A stretch of DNA of 64,000 nucleotides from Eudorina sp. 2006-703-Eu-15 (taxonomy: Eukaryota; Chlorophyta; Chlorophyceae; Chlamydomonadales; Volvocaceae), in the NCBI GenBank assembly GCA_003117195.1, contig BDSI01000038.1:496001-560000 (forward strand), written 5' to 3'. Positions 1-12,288 of the stretch are shown here, one piece after another. How positions within the stretch are numbered: position 1 is the first letter of the stretch; each line of letters opens with the position of its first letter. A program made the position numbers and the translations under genes. Below the pieces are notes generated by a model that saw only the letters and a program-made list of their open reading frames with translations, did no database searches and was not told where the DNA came from.

Positions 1-3000
1 CCCTGGAGTGCACCTGCGCAAGCTGCTGCTCCATCTCCTCCACACACCGCCGCTGGTCCCGCAGCTGCGCCACCAGCTCGCCCTCTCGCCGGCGCGCCTC
101 CTCTTCGGACCGCTGCAATGCGGCCTCCGCCTCAGCGCGCCACCCCTCGGCCTGCACCGCCAGGCGCTCCTGCTGCTGCCGCAGCGCCTCAGCCAGTTCA
201 TCCGCGAACCGCCGCCGCAGCTGCGCCTCGCGCTCGTCCGCCGCCGCCGCGGCCTGCGCGGCGGACCTGGCTTCCGAGTCGCGAAGCTGGTCGGCGTACG
301 AGTTCGCCAGCTGCGACTCCAGCTCCACCAGCTGTCGCTCGAACTGGTCAAGCAGCTGCGCCTCACGGTCCGCCAGCGCCTCCGCGTGCACCACCCCCAT
401 CTGCGCGGCCTGCTCCGCGTGCAGCTGCGCCAGCTGCGCCGCCTGCTCGGCCAGGCGCTCCGCATGCTGGCGCCGCTTCTCCGCGTCCCGCACCGCCTGC
501 TGCTCCACGAAGACGCGGTGAAGCCGCTCCTCGGCCTCGCGCAGCCGCTGCAGATGTGCCGCCTCCAGCCGCGCCTCGGCCTCCCGCAGCTCGTCCGCGT
601 GCGCCCGCGCCAGCTCTGCCGCCTGCGACGCCAGCGCCTCCGCCACCCGCGCCTCCGCCTGCGCCGCCAGCTGCGCCAAAGCCTCCCCGTGCTCGCGCTC
701 CAGCTCTGCCTCGCGTTCCTGCAGCCGCTGCTGCAGCAGCGCCGACGCCTGCGCCTCGCGCTCCGCCAGCGTCCGCGCCTGCTGCCCCGCCAGCGCGGCC
801 ATTTGGGCTTGCAGCTGCGTCCGGGCGTCGGCGTGCTGCGCTGACAGCCTGTCGATCTGCACCTCTAGCTCCGCGACCGCGCGGGCGTGATGGCGGACAA
901 GGTCTGCCTCGCGGGCTTGTGCCTCCTCCAGGGCGGCTGCGTGCTGCGCGGCGAGCTGCGCCCTCAGGTCCTGCAGCGCCGCGTCCTTCTGCCGCGACAG
1001 CTGCTGACGCAGCTCCGCCAGCTCCGCCTCATGCTGCCGAGTGATCTCGACCTCCCGGTCTACGGCTTGCTGCTGCGCGCGCAAGGCGAGCTCCTGAAGC
1101 TCAGCGACCTGCGGGCATGGCGTTTCGGTCGATGCCCTGTAGATATATAGTTTCTGAGGGCGAGAGCCGCAGTGAGCACGAGTCCCGCATGTTGCTCCGG
1201 CAGAGTGGGCCCTATCGCGGTGGCGCGCCATCACCCTGCCTTGCGGCGGCGGAGCTCCAATCATTACAGCGCGCTGGCATGACGCTGATGCAAGGCGGAT
1301 TACCAAGTTCGTATTTGCAAAGCAAAAAAAGTAAAAAACACTCTTGCCCCGCCATACAGACAAGAAATGCAGCCGCGCGGCAAGGACATTGGACGCATGA
1401 CGGACGGTCGGGCACAAGGCTCGCCGCTACATTTGCCGCGCGGCACACCTTGGATGCAAAGTCTGCTGCCGCTTGGTGTGACATCGGCGAGCCCCCCCGC
1501 GCCGGCGGAGGCGACCCGTAGTTGACGGTGCTCATGGGCGAGGAGCTGGACGGGAAGTGACGCGTTGGCGTGCCCAAGACATGCAGCAGTTGCGAAGGCT
1601 GCCCCGACTGATGTGGTTTCGGCGCGAAAGAGGGGGCTCCGCCGGCGGGCGCGCGAACTGCCACCGCCGCGCTGCTGCTGGCGGCCTGACGGGCCCCCGA
1701 TGATGCACCGCGGACGTGGCCAAGAAGCGACTGGGTGTCCACCCCTTGGCCTCCCAGCTCTTGCGTCTCGTTTCTGAGACGCTTGAGCTCATCCTGCGAG
1801 GTTACAGTTCAAAGGATGCGCATAAACATGTCACGGGCGGTTCTGTTGACGCCATCCCCCGTGATCCCAAGCAGCACAAGTGGCGCGGCATACCATGTAC
1901 GACACGAGATCCAGCGCTAGCCGCAACTCCTTACCTGCAGTCGTTCTATCTCCTCCTGGTTGTCCTGCAGGTATGACCTGTACTCTGACAACTTGGACTG
2001 AAGCTCCGAAACCAGCTGTTGCAACGCGGCGATCTGCTGCTGGTGGTAGTTGTGTTGCAGGCTCGACACGGGTTGGGGTATCGGCCCTGGAACCCGGCCA
2101 ATCTCAGGCTCCGGACCCAGGGACAGGTTGCCGAGATCACCGTTCGAATCGCCTTTGTGGGAACCGCCCGCAGCTGACTGTTCAGGCTGTTGCCGCTGCT
2201 GGTCCACCTGCTCATCCAGCTGCTGCTGCGCGGCGTCCAGAGCCTGCTGAAGCGCGGCCTTCTCGCCGCGCAGCGTCTGACACCACAAGAGGACGGACAA
2301 CCGGGAAAGCGCCGAGGCCATATCCTTAACACGCGGGCGACATATGAAGTGTGGGTTTGATGCGCTCTGCACGGGGCCCCTCACCCAGTAACACCGCAGT
2401 ACCACAGCGAAACACACACACGAGGTACCTGGGATCGGGCGGGCAGGCGGGTTGCACTTCTAAACACACGAGGTACGGCCTGCCTGTGGACACGGGGGCT
2501 GTAGAAACACTCAAGTCGGCAATCCACTAGCAACCAAAATGCGTTTCGCATGGGCCAGCAAGAGCCGACCGGCGTCGCACCTGCACCTCGTGCTCGAGCT
2601 CCACACCCCGCTTCGCCAAGCCCGTCAGCCCGCGCATGAGCGTTGTCATGTCCTTCGCGCCCAAGTTGGTGGGGTCCTGAGCGGCTGCGCCGGCAGAAGC
2701 AGCGACCCGCAGAGCGCAGCAGTGAGTGCCGGGCAGCCGGGCCAGACACAGCCACGACCGACCCAGATCAAGGCGTCCCTGGAAACAGACCCCCACGTGA
2801 CAGGCCGCATGCTCGACTGCGGCGCACCTACCCGCACGGGTCCTCGCCCAGAGCTCCCGCGCCTCCTCGTCCAGGAGCGGGACGGAACTCCAGTCGTCCG
2901 TCAGGCTGGAGATCGCGGCGCTGAATGCAGCGCGCAGCCCCTGCAGCTCCTGCAGCACCAAGCGGCAACGTGGTCGTGCGACGGAAGGCGTTCAGCGTAA

Positions 3001-4205
3001 GCAGAGCACGACGTATAAGAGGGGCCAAGCCGCGGTCGGCCCGGGGCTCGCGCCACTCAGGACGACGTGGAAGCCATCGTGGTGCGGTGTGCTGCGGGTG
3101 CGCCAGGAGACAGGGTCTATGCAAAATGCAAAAAAACCGACAAAAAACGATATATTGAGGCCAGCCCCTGCCCACCCAGCGCCGACCCAGATCACCCGCG
3201 GATCTGGGTTGCGGCCACGCACCAGCGCTGCCGCCTTGGCTTCTTGCAGTTGGTTGAACAGCGAGTCGGCCTCATGGACCTCGGCGTCCCGTTCCATGCG
3301 CGCCTTGCGAAGCGCGTACTGCATGCTCTCAAGCACGCCGTCCCGTCCGAGCCCCTGGCACCAGCGACCCAAATGGAAATGCATGTGGGTTAAGCGGAAA
3401 CCAGCACTACCTGCCCACTGACCCGACGGAGCAGGTAATAAGAATATTGGCACATGGCTGGCGCGGGCGTCACTGCAGCACATTTACTGTAGGGATTGGA
3501 CCGACCTTGCGTCAGGTCGACCAAAGCAACTACACGAGCCCCCTTACCTTAGTGACCTTCTCAGACAAAGTCCCAAGCTGCTGCTCCAGTTGCTCGTTCT
3601 CGGCCTGTCCACCAAAGAGTTTTACCCAGATCATGGGATGGGTTCCTACGTCCCTCGATGCTGGTTCACATTGTAAAGCAGGGGTTGGACAACGTCGTGC
3701 GCGATACTCACCCGCAGAAGCACCAACTCCTCCTCCCGCGCCATGTCCCATATCTGCAGCTCCTGGCTCTGAATCACCAATTTGGTTCGTTCCGTCTCCA
3801 GACGGGTGGCCTATGCAATGGGCAGGAGACGGTTGTACGGTTGCATGACAGGTGCCTGATAGTGGTTGGTTTCGCGGCCTGGGACCGTCGGCGTCGGACG
3901 CGACAGCCCCCTATCTGTCTCACCGCTGCTTGGATCCCATCCAGAGCCCTGCTGAGCGCCAAATCGCCCTGGCTGCTCCTGCTTGTTGCAATAGCAAAGA
4001 GCTCGGATGGCAGCTTGACTGGCGCCACGCTTGCCGACGGGAGTGAAGGCCGCTCCGTCGCCTGTCGCCTCCTCGCTTTTGCTGGGCTAGGACTAGCCAC
4101 ATGCGATAGCACAGGCGTCTGATGTGGATCAGGTCTTGGCAGCTGCCTGACTCCCAACGTCAGCTCGAGAACATCCTGTCGTTGGCTGTCACTCATTCTT
4201 TTCAT
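1..4205 (-). CDS. Large coiled-coil protein, C-terminal part outside window
   Basis: Partial gene rebuilt from exons 3924-4205, 3712-3810, 3548-3604, 3223-3354, 2832-2949, 2581-2684, 1935-2276 and 1-1108, read on the minus strand. Every junction is GT...AG and the phase is kept throughout, giving at least 745 aa. The ATG at 4205 opens MKRMSDSQRQDVLELTLG. The first 90 residues are Ser/Pro/Arg-rich. Later exons become heptad-like (for example AENEQLEQQLGTLSEKVTK), and the last visible exon, about 370 residues, is an almost continuous Ala/Glu/Gln/Leu/Arg coiled coil with no Pro or Gly breaks. I recognise no enzymatic motif. Long Ala/Glu/Gln coiled coils of this sort are common in algal basal-body, ciliary and cytoskeletal proteins, but that is only inference. 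The 1109-1934 intron is long and could hide a small exon. It starts head to head with the LHC gene, about 530 bases apart. Confidence 0.7.
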
Positions 4206-4733
4206 TGATGCACTGAAGCATGTGCAACCACACTGAGTACAAGTCCGTCGGCTCCTCTCCCCATAGCTTCACGGGCACTCCTCGAGGTGGTGTGTTGCAT
4301 CCTTCACAAAACATACGTTGACTTCATAAAATGCCATTCATTCAGGAACCTACCCATCTGATGGGATTGACGGTATGCGAACATCCGTGTATGTCAATGA
4401 TCTATAGCTGCAGTGTCAGCCTACGGTCTTCCACGAAATATTGGGCCTGTATGCAAATGTCAGTTTTTCTTATTTTAACTTCATAAACACGGATTGGACG
4501 TATCGATGATAATGAAGGACCAGATGGCGTTGCAATACCGACAATAAACGGGAACGAACGGAGTGTACGGCTCATCAGGTGCATATCGCTTAGGAAAGCA
4601 AACGTGCTAACCTCTGCCACATTTTGTTCATTTCATAGACGAAGATATTTACTGTGCGCGGTCTGGTTCGGAAAGAGGTGCACTGCTTTCCCTCACGCAC
4701 CTTTGCGTCAATCGGGTGGTCCTTGTGAAGACT
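4206..4733. promoter_or_regulatory. Divergent intergenic/5' region between coiled-coil and LHC genes
   Basis: About 530 bases lie between the two opposed start codons. The stretch is clearly richer in A/T than the flanking exons and holds no supportable ORF. It must contain both 5' UTRs and, by position, both promoters. I could not identify a TATA box or other named element with confidence. Confidence 0.4.
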
Positions 4734-7700
4734 ATGCGTGCCTGCTCTCTCGCCAAGAATGGAACGATCTCATCGTACACACGTGCTAGAACTATGAGAC
4801 GAGCCTTGCTCCTGCGGAGGTGGGCACAGGTAACTGTGTGTGTCATCAGCGACGAACATCATGATCAACGCCATCTCCGAGAAATTTCTCGAGGGAACTA
4901 CCTTTGAATACCACTTTCAATGCTTTGGATGTGCGCCCGTCGGTAATAGCATCACAGCATGCATCGCACGGTCTGGTAGTGGTTGGCAGAGGCACATAGG
5001 TTTGGAGGGCGAAAACCTGCCCACGCCAATGCGAACGACATCCTGCCACTACAACAATTCCACCTGTGTACCATGGGAAAACCAGCTTAGGGCTGCAGCA
5101 AATCACCAGGCCTGCATTTTAGAGTACGTGCGATGCGTGGAGGCCGTGGTAACACGGCAATCCCCACCATTCCCCCAGCTTCATGCTCCCTCAATTTCGC
5201 CGATCTGGCTCAACGGCACTTTTCCCCGGCTGCTCCGCGCCGCTATCTCCCTCTTCCTAGAGACGAGATGCACCCGAGGGAACCGAGTCTGATGCCCAGC
5301 AACAGCGGAGCCAACAGCAGCAGGCCCCAGCACCGGCCGCTTCACAGCCGCCGCCGCCGCACGAGGACCCGCAGTCAGATGCCCCCGCGGAAACTTTCAC
5401 GACGCGAGCAGCACGGTTGGCTGCTGAGGTCGTGGCCTCGCCCCTGTTCTACCTGGTAGCAGGTGGGGGTACCATGGGGGGCGCGGTTGGGCTGCCTCCG
5501 TTGACCGCACTTCGCCACTGATGGCGGCGCCACTGCGGCACGTACCACATCTCAGCCAGCGTGTGCGGATCAGCCGGCTGTGGGCTGGCTGGGGAAGCGG
5601 ACGAACGGCTATGTGGGCGAGCGCTGGGCTGTGACCCATGGGTCAGTGACGTCACCTGTGAAGGCGACAAATGCGCAGATTCGTGAGGTTATTCGTGGGG
5701 TTCCTGCCGCAGTACTTGGTTGCCCAGGTGACCTCAATGCCAGCCGACGGCGGAGTCCCACCTAGGGAAAACCCAAAATAACCAGCGGGAGGGTCTGGTC
5801 GATGTGCCTTGCCACGCGGGGTGCGCGGTACGCCCACGCAGTGCGCGCTACGCCCACCCGGCGGGATTTCGCCCAGGCCCAGCGCCTTAACCCCGCGTCC
5901 CCTGCCCTGTCCAAGTCGACCCTACGTTTGTTCGCACCCGGCAGCGCTCGGCGCGGCGGCGGGGGCGTGCCCAATTTGCGGCTAGGTTGTACTGACGGCG
6001 GTATCACGGCGGCGGTCTGGCCCCTCCGCCCGGCCTGTCCCGGTGCTCCTCAGGCCTCCTGGCCATCAAGCTGGTCTCCTCCACGGGGGAGGACGGCGCC
6101 ACCATCTTCGTGTTCGCGGCACTGCCCATCACGGCGCTCACGGCCCTCAGCAAGAGCAGCGTGGGCAAGCAGGTGCGCGAGGGGGGGCAAGCAGGTGTGC
6201 GCGTGTGGGTAGGGCCAAAAGGGCGACGAGGAGGAAGACCATCATCACCACTGCCGCGGCCGCGGCCGCCACCGCCCTAGGGCGCATTCCGCGTCAGCCC
6301 GAGATATCGGTGGGCTTCCGAGTGCTCTGTGGTGCGGGGCGCTGATCGCTGGCTGGCACCTGGCACCTGCCGCGTCGTCGGTTACCGTAGGCGCGTTGCT
6401 GCATGGCCCCCGAGCACCGCCTGTGTTCAGCCGTCTTGCGCTGGCGGTTGGGAGGTTGGGTGGTTGGGAGGTTGGGTGGTTGGGAGGTTGGGTGGTTGGG
6501 AGGTTGGGTGGTTGGGAGATTGGGTGGTTGGGAGGTTGGGGCGCCTGACGCGGACCGATATGGACGCTGCCGCCGTTGCCCCTGGAGGGTGCAGGTACAG
6601 CAGCAGCTGGAGGCGAAGCTGCCGGAGCTTCAGGCGCAGGCGGAGCGCACGCGGCGGGCGCATGAGGCGGCGCGGCAGCGCAGCCGCTGGTGCGTGGGTC
6701 GCGTGGCGTGGGGTGGGGTGGCGTGGGGTGACGTGGCGTGGGGTGAGGCGCCGTGACGTGGCGCGGTACAACCGATATGCACAATGTGACACTGACCGTA
6801 CCCTGTGATATTTCTATCGTGTCGTACTGCACCGTGAAGTGCCTTCAGAGGTCGTGGTCCCCAGCCGAGCCATCGCAGGGGCGGGGTTGCGGCCATTCTC
6901 GCCCGGGCGTCACCCCAGGATGCGGGACGGGACACCGCCCAGCGGCAGTACGGTGGCAGAGGGAGGGAGGGAGGCATGTCCAGCAGATCACACTTGTGCG
7001 CACCGCATTGGGGAGGTAGCGACATGGCGGCTCGGGAGGGGGCTCAGGGAGGGCTGGGGAGGGGGCTCGGGAAGGGGCTGCCACCGCCGGTTTGGCTTAC
7101 CTGGGAGCCGGTAAGGCTCGTTGGCCGCACTGTGTGGAGGCGGGTGCGACCCGGCGTAGGCGCGGAACGGGCCCAGGGGGGGTAACCTGCGCCCTAGGGG
7201 CCCCGCGTGCGGGAGGGGCGGCGGGGACTGCAGTGAGTGAGAACGAACCGCAGGGTCGGTCGCTGCTGCCACCGCTGCTGCTGCCTGCTGTCTGCTGTTC
7301 CTTCTGCGATGTGTGTTTAGAATTGCAACCCGCCCGCGATGTGTGTTTGTGTTCGTGCCGCTGCGTGCGGCTGCGGGGTGCTGCTGCTGCAGGTACGGCC
7401 CCGTGCGGCCGCGGCTGCCTGGCCCTCTGGGATCAGCGACCCACCTGGCCGGCGCGGAGGCGGGTGACTCGGGGTTCGACCCCCTGGGCCTGTCCAAGGA
7501 CCCGGCCGCCTTCGTCAGGTGAGCCACCACCCCCAACCCCACCATCACACTATCCCCACCCGACACTGTCCCTCCTCGGCAGGCGCAGGCGCAGCGCGCT
7601 ACTGCCCCGGCGGGTCTCGAGCCCTCGACTGCCTCCGCTGCGGGTACCTGCCCGCTGCCACTCTGGCCTGCTTGTCATGGCTGTCGTCGGGGGCATTGCG

Positions 7701-9863
7701 GCTGGGGTTTCGGCTGTGGTTTCGGCGGAGAGGTGTCGACGGCCCTGCGTTTTCCCGACGACTGCGTTGGATTGGATCCCTCGTCTGGGTGCCGGTGCTG
7801 TGGCCGGTGCGGTGGCGATGTCGATGGCCCGCCGCGCACAACTGATGCGGACCGATGTGGTGTGAAATGTACGGCATGCGGTACCGCAGGTACCGCGAGG
7901 CCGAGTTGCTGCACGCGCGCTGGGCCATGCTTGGTGTGGTGGGCTGCCTGGTGCCCGAGCTGTTGGCGCTCCAGGGGGTGGACCTGGGGGAGCCCGTGTG
8001 GTGGAAGGTGAGCGAAGCTGGACCTGCGGAAGTATCCCGGGAAGGGGCATGGACGAGGGAGGGAGGGAGGGGGCCGCATGAAGAGCGCGCAGGCCAGCTA
8101 TCGGGTAGCCGGCGGGCTGCAATGGCCGCTGTGGGTCGGTCGCGTGCAGCGATGTGCGGCAGCCGGGCAGCCGACCTGTGCCGCCGGGTTGTTCCTGGAC
8201 TCCCCCGCGTCCGTGCCCCTCCCTCGTGGGCCCCCCGGCGGCCATTCCCTGGCCGTGCGACCCCTGCCTACACGACACACGCGCGCCGGGACACCGCGCT
8301 GCGGAGCAGCCCGCACCACCACCACCACCACCACCTGCCACCTCTGCCACCGTACTCCTCCTGCCACCGTACCCCTCCCGCCACCGTACCCCTCCCCTGC
8401 TGCTCCCCCTTCCCCGCATATTTGCTCTGGCAGCACCACAGTAGACATATGTCTACCAATTTCCTATACCCCCTTCCCCGCCCCTCTTCCTGCTCCTCCA
8501 CCGGTATATACACCCACCGCCGATGGTGGCGCGGCTTCTTTGCTTTCGCTTGCGTATCCTCCTTTGCCTTGCAGGTACCGGTAATTATTGCTGGTCAGTA
8601 TTTGTCGCCGGGCTGGGTGTGTCTGGGTTGTTTCTTTTTAACACCCACCCCCCGCATGGTGGCCCCGCGCTCGCCGTCCGTCCCCAGGTGGGCGCGTCCA
8701 AGCTCAACTCGGACCTGACGTTGAACTGGGGCGGCATCGAGGGCTTCCGGATCGCGGGCAAGCAGGGCATCGGCCTCATCGCCGCGTGCCAGGCGGTGCT
8801 CATGGGCGGCCCCGAGTACGCCAGGTGGGGTGGAGGTGTGGGAAGCTGGGTCGGTGGAGGTGTGGGAAGCTGGATCGGATTGGGTGGGAGTGGGATGACC
8901 CCGTGGGTTTCTGGCACGAGTTCTGGCGGGTCCAGACGGTAGGTATGACGGACGCGTCCTTCTATTGCCACATTCTGTGCAACCCGCCCGCCGTCCATGC
9001 TCACCAAACATGGATGGCCCCCCGCCATTCCTTTACACGCCCCCCCATCCGGCACCCACCGTGCCCGGTCGCCCTGTCTACGCAACCCCACCCCACCCCA
9101 CGTGTGGGCTGCACTTCCCCCACTCGGCCAGGTACGTGGGCATCCGCTCCCTGGAGCCCGTGGGCGTGTTCCTCCCCGGCGACCAGAACTACCCGGGCGG
9201 GGCGCCCTTCGACCCGCTCAACTACGCCGCGGATGCAGACGGCTTCGTGGATCAGGTGCGTGGTACGGCATGTGTATGTGTACGTTTAGATACGAGACCC
9301 GCCCGACCCAAACCAAGCACCAATGTATGTGTATGTGTTTCGCACAGCAATCAAGGTGGGGTGCCGAGCCCCAACCTCCGGACTGTGGTCCGGCCGAGCG
9401 GCGCCAGGCTGGCTGTAAGCTGTTGTGCCCCCGGCTGCCCGGTGGAGCACTGGGAGGCCGGCCAGGGCGGACCTCCCAGGTAGACCTCCTGGGTCATCAT
9501 GTAGGTCCTCCTTCCGTCATGTTTCCGTCATGTTCCTCCTTCCGTCATGTTCCATCATGATTCCGTCATGTTGTCCTGCTGCGCTCCTTTGCGAGTTATC
9601 CCTTTCCTGAGGGGCCATTGTCCGGGGGCAGCGGCATCCAAGCTCTCTGCCGTCGTACATCCACGGCGGTGCCTTGCCGGTGGCCGCAGGCGGTCCGTGA
9701 GGTCAAGAACGGGCGCCTGGCGATGCTGGCGATGCTGGGGTTCTTCGCGCAGGCGGCCGTCACCCGCAAGGGCCCGGTGCAGAACCTTCTGGACTTCGCG
9801 GCGGACCCGGCGGGGGATAACATCGCCACCAACATGGCGAAGCTGCTCGCCGGCGACGTGTAG
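4734..9863 (+). CDS. LHCB7: Chlorophyll a/b-binding protein with N-terminal membrane extension (LHCB7/CP26-like)
   Basis: Nine exons join in phase: 4734-4829, 5261-5462, 6054-6172, 6595-6689, 7393-7518, 7890-8007, 8688-8824, 9132-9255 and 9690-9863, coding 396 aa. Exon 1 is a basic, Ser/Arg-rich chloroplast transit-type peptide ([19 protein letters not shown]). Exon 2 is Gln/Pro-rich. Its end and exon 3 form a hydrophobic region (about residues 90-130: [16 protein letters not shown], then [17 protein letters not shown]), followed by a charged helix. The LHC core begins at [14 protein letters not shown] with [14 protein letters not shown]. Helix B holds the ligand motif [13 protein letters not shown] (about 216-228). 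Helix C holds [11 protein letters not shown], helix A holds [18 protein letters not shown] (about 343-360), followed by RKGPVQNLL. These are the chlorophyll-ligating Glu/Arg, His and Asn/Gln positions of the family. The core resembles CP26. The added N-terminal transmembrane region fits LHCB7 as I remember it, so the symbol is less certain than the family. Two TGTAA polyadenylation-type signals lie near 10313 and 10327. Confidence 0.85.
6446..6540 (+). repeat. G/T-rich minisatellite in LHC intron 3
   Basis: Tandem copies of the unit ggttgggaggttgggtgg and near variants. It is purine/T strand-asymmetric, entirely inside the intron between the 6172 donor and the 6594 acceptor. The runs of G triplets could form G-quadruplexes in the coding strand or pre-mRNA. 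Confidence 0.85.
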
Positions 9864-10332
9864 GCGGCTGAGGGAGGCCCCGTAGGAGGGTGGTGGCGGG
9901 GGGTGAAGGGCGAAGTCGCAGGCAAGGTTGTGTTGGCGGCGAGGAGGGACCGGGCCCCAGCGGCAGATGCGGTGGGGGATTAGTTGGTTTGCCCTGACGC
10001 GGGGCGTTCGTTGCTCGATGCGGTGTGTGTGTGTGGATTGACGCCCGTTCGGGTGCCGGGTGTGGACGGCGCACGGGGCCGTCTTTGCCAGCGCAGCGTT
10101 GCCGGCCACCTGAGGCTCTACCGTATTTGTAGACACACTGCGCGTGGACGGACGCATCCATGCGGCGCCGTGACTGACTACCTGTGAGGCGCGTGGTGGC
10201 AGCTTCGCGTCCGGACCCATGGCCTTCTCGGCGGGGCCTTGCAGGTGTCCCTTTTATCTGGTACAGGCTGGTAAGGGCGCCGATGATCCCGTAGGACTCC
10301 TTCTGGGGTGCGCTGTAAGGGCCCGCTGTAAT

Positions 10333-10387
10333 TCTTCATTCATTCATTCATTCATTCATTCATTCATTCATTCATTCATTCATTCAT
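10333..10387 (+). repeat. (CATT)n microsatellite in the LHC 3' region
   Basis: About 13 copies of the tetramer cattcatt immediately after the second TGTAA-type polyadenylation signal of the LHC gene. The same arrangement (GTCCGCTGTAA followed by CATTC repeats) recurs at 17480-17510 and 50020-50070, so it belongs to dispersed family D (see findings). Confidence 0.9.
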
Positions 10388-12288
10388 GGGTTCCATGCTG
10401 TGCGGACCTGGCTTCTCTGGCGGGGCTTGCCTCAGCCTACTGATCATTATGGGCAGTGCCGACGGGGAGGCACGAAACTGACTGAGCCCGGGCGTGGGCG
10501 GTCACGACCGAGCGGCGAGCTAAGACGGCACGCTGGGCCTGCCGCCTGCGCATTCGTACGTACCCTTCTCTTCGTGAAAATGCTTTCTACAGGGCAGCAA
10601 GGCAGACGGCGTGAAACGGTCAGCCTGTTCAGGTCTTTGTCGCGAAGTCGAACACCTGCCCGTACAGCCTGTACGGCGGCTTTACTGTTGGAACTCTGCG
10701 GATGGAGAACCCAGCATCAACTCTTCCTTTGCAATGCGGTACCCTGCAACACAATGGTTTGCGAGATTGCGCGCCGTACTTCCGTGAGATCAAGTACGGA
10801 GCACAAACAGCCGTGCATCATTCGACGAGAGCATTTTCCCAGACACCGCTACGATTTGGCATACAGGGACGCATATCAGGGATGAATTAACGCCATTAGG
10901 CGCCATTGCTCTGTCCTGCCCGCTCCTGCAGCCTTTCGAGGCCTGTTCCCCTCCCCGCAGGGTTCCTTGCAGGTCGTCTCGCTTCGACAACGTTAGATGC
11001 GCGGACCCGGCATGCCTTGGGTGAATTGCAGTAAAAATAATATTGTTAATGTCGTGTATTTTTCAGTACGTGAGCCATAAGGCAGGCATGGGCAGGCGTG
11101 GGAGCGGCATGAGCTTCGGAGCTTTATTTGGAATAGCAGTGATCACCAGTATCTCTGATAAGCAGTCATTTGATAGAGTGAAAATTCTAAATTGTACTGG
11201 TGACTCTAAAACCACCAAGCGCAGACGCAAATTAGGCCTGCTTACTAATGCTTCTCGCCCTTATACTTCTAGTAATACAAATATTACAGTAAAAAATAAA
11301 CCAAAACGAGGTTCAACAGTCTGGGGGGAATAACCCTACAGAATCTTTGACCAACGAGCAAGGGTTTCGTCGAGAGTTGCCGCCGGCATCATCGTCATTC
11401 AAATAAGATACCCAGAAGATACGTGGCAGTTAATAATGCATTAATCATGATGATGCAATGTGAAGGAATTCAGATAGCCGTGCGCGCACTTTCGGATGTC
11501 GTGAACCCGCGCGATGCATTTGCCGGCCAAATCACAATTTTCTCTGTTGATTTGTTCTTAAACACACGACGGGTGTGTGTACCTGAACAGCTCCAGACCG
11601 CTCCAAGGGGTTTTTATTATGCCGTCGGCCCAACGGTAAAAAACACATTCGTAGAATAAAGCTGGCCGGTCGTCAACAGGTTTTATAGTATTCCTCAATC
11701 TCTAATAATGCCTTCCCAGTTTGTGGATATGGTTTGACCGTGGGCAAAGACCCAAGCATGGGGTGCTGAGCCGAACGAAAACACGGATCACAACATGGAT
11801 GACGCGCTTATGGATAGCATTAGAAAACGCTGTTTGGCTCTGATCTGGATCAAGTTGATGGAGAAAGACCGCGGAGAAACACCAGTGGTCGCAGTGCGAA
11901 GACTAATCTGTCAGACGGCACGAGAGTCCTAGTGCCACGGCATCCCAGTCACAGCACTCTCTCACAACAATCATTTCTGATTTAGACCCTCAACATTGCT
12001 GGCTGGGCCTCAGCCCGTCGTGGGCCGCTGTTCGAAGGCTTTATCCCTTGCACAAGCCGCTACCCCACATCCATACAACGGATTCAAATTCTTAATTTAC
12101 CTGAGTATTTTCATACCTCTAATAACCAGCCTCCTTGGTGGCCTCAAACAACCCCAGCTCGACGCCACGTCCTGCAGATGGGTCATCGTCCCCTCCGTTC
12201 CCTTCCGTAGCCAGGCTTCAGAAACCAGGAATCAACCTTTCGGCGAATCGCCGCACCGCTCCAATCTGCGTCCGGTTCCAAACACGCC
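10388..12288. other. Intergenic, relatively A/T-rich, no supportable gene
   Basis: Roughly 1.9 kb between the LHC 3' end and the NRT2-like start codon. Parts (about 11030-11340 and 11640-12130) have a much lower GC level than the neighbouring genes. Open frames here are short, lack flanking splice logic and show no familiar motif. The last part must include the 5' UTR and promoter of the transporter gene. The A/T-rich patches may be decayed mobile DNA, but I found no terminal repeats. Confidence 0.4.

Noticed and set aside
8..1044. Long plus-strand ORFs rich in Leu/Arg or Pro/Ala
   Set aside because: They are reverse-strand shadows of the long coiled-coil exon, which reads as Ala/Glu/Gln/Leu heptads on the minus strand and continues out of the window.
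11043..11659. Two plus-strand ORFs in A/T-rich DNA
   Set aside because: Short, no motif, no credible splice partners, composition unlike the other genes. Perhaps decayed mobile DNA.
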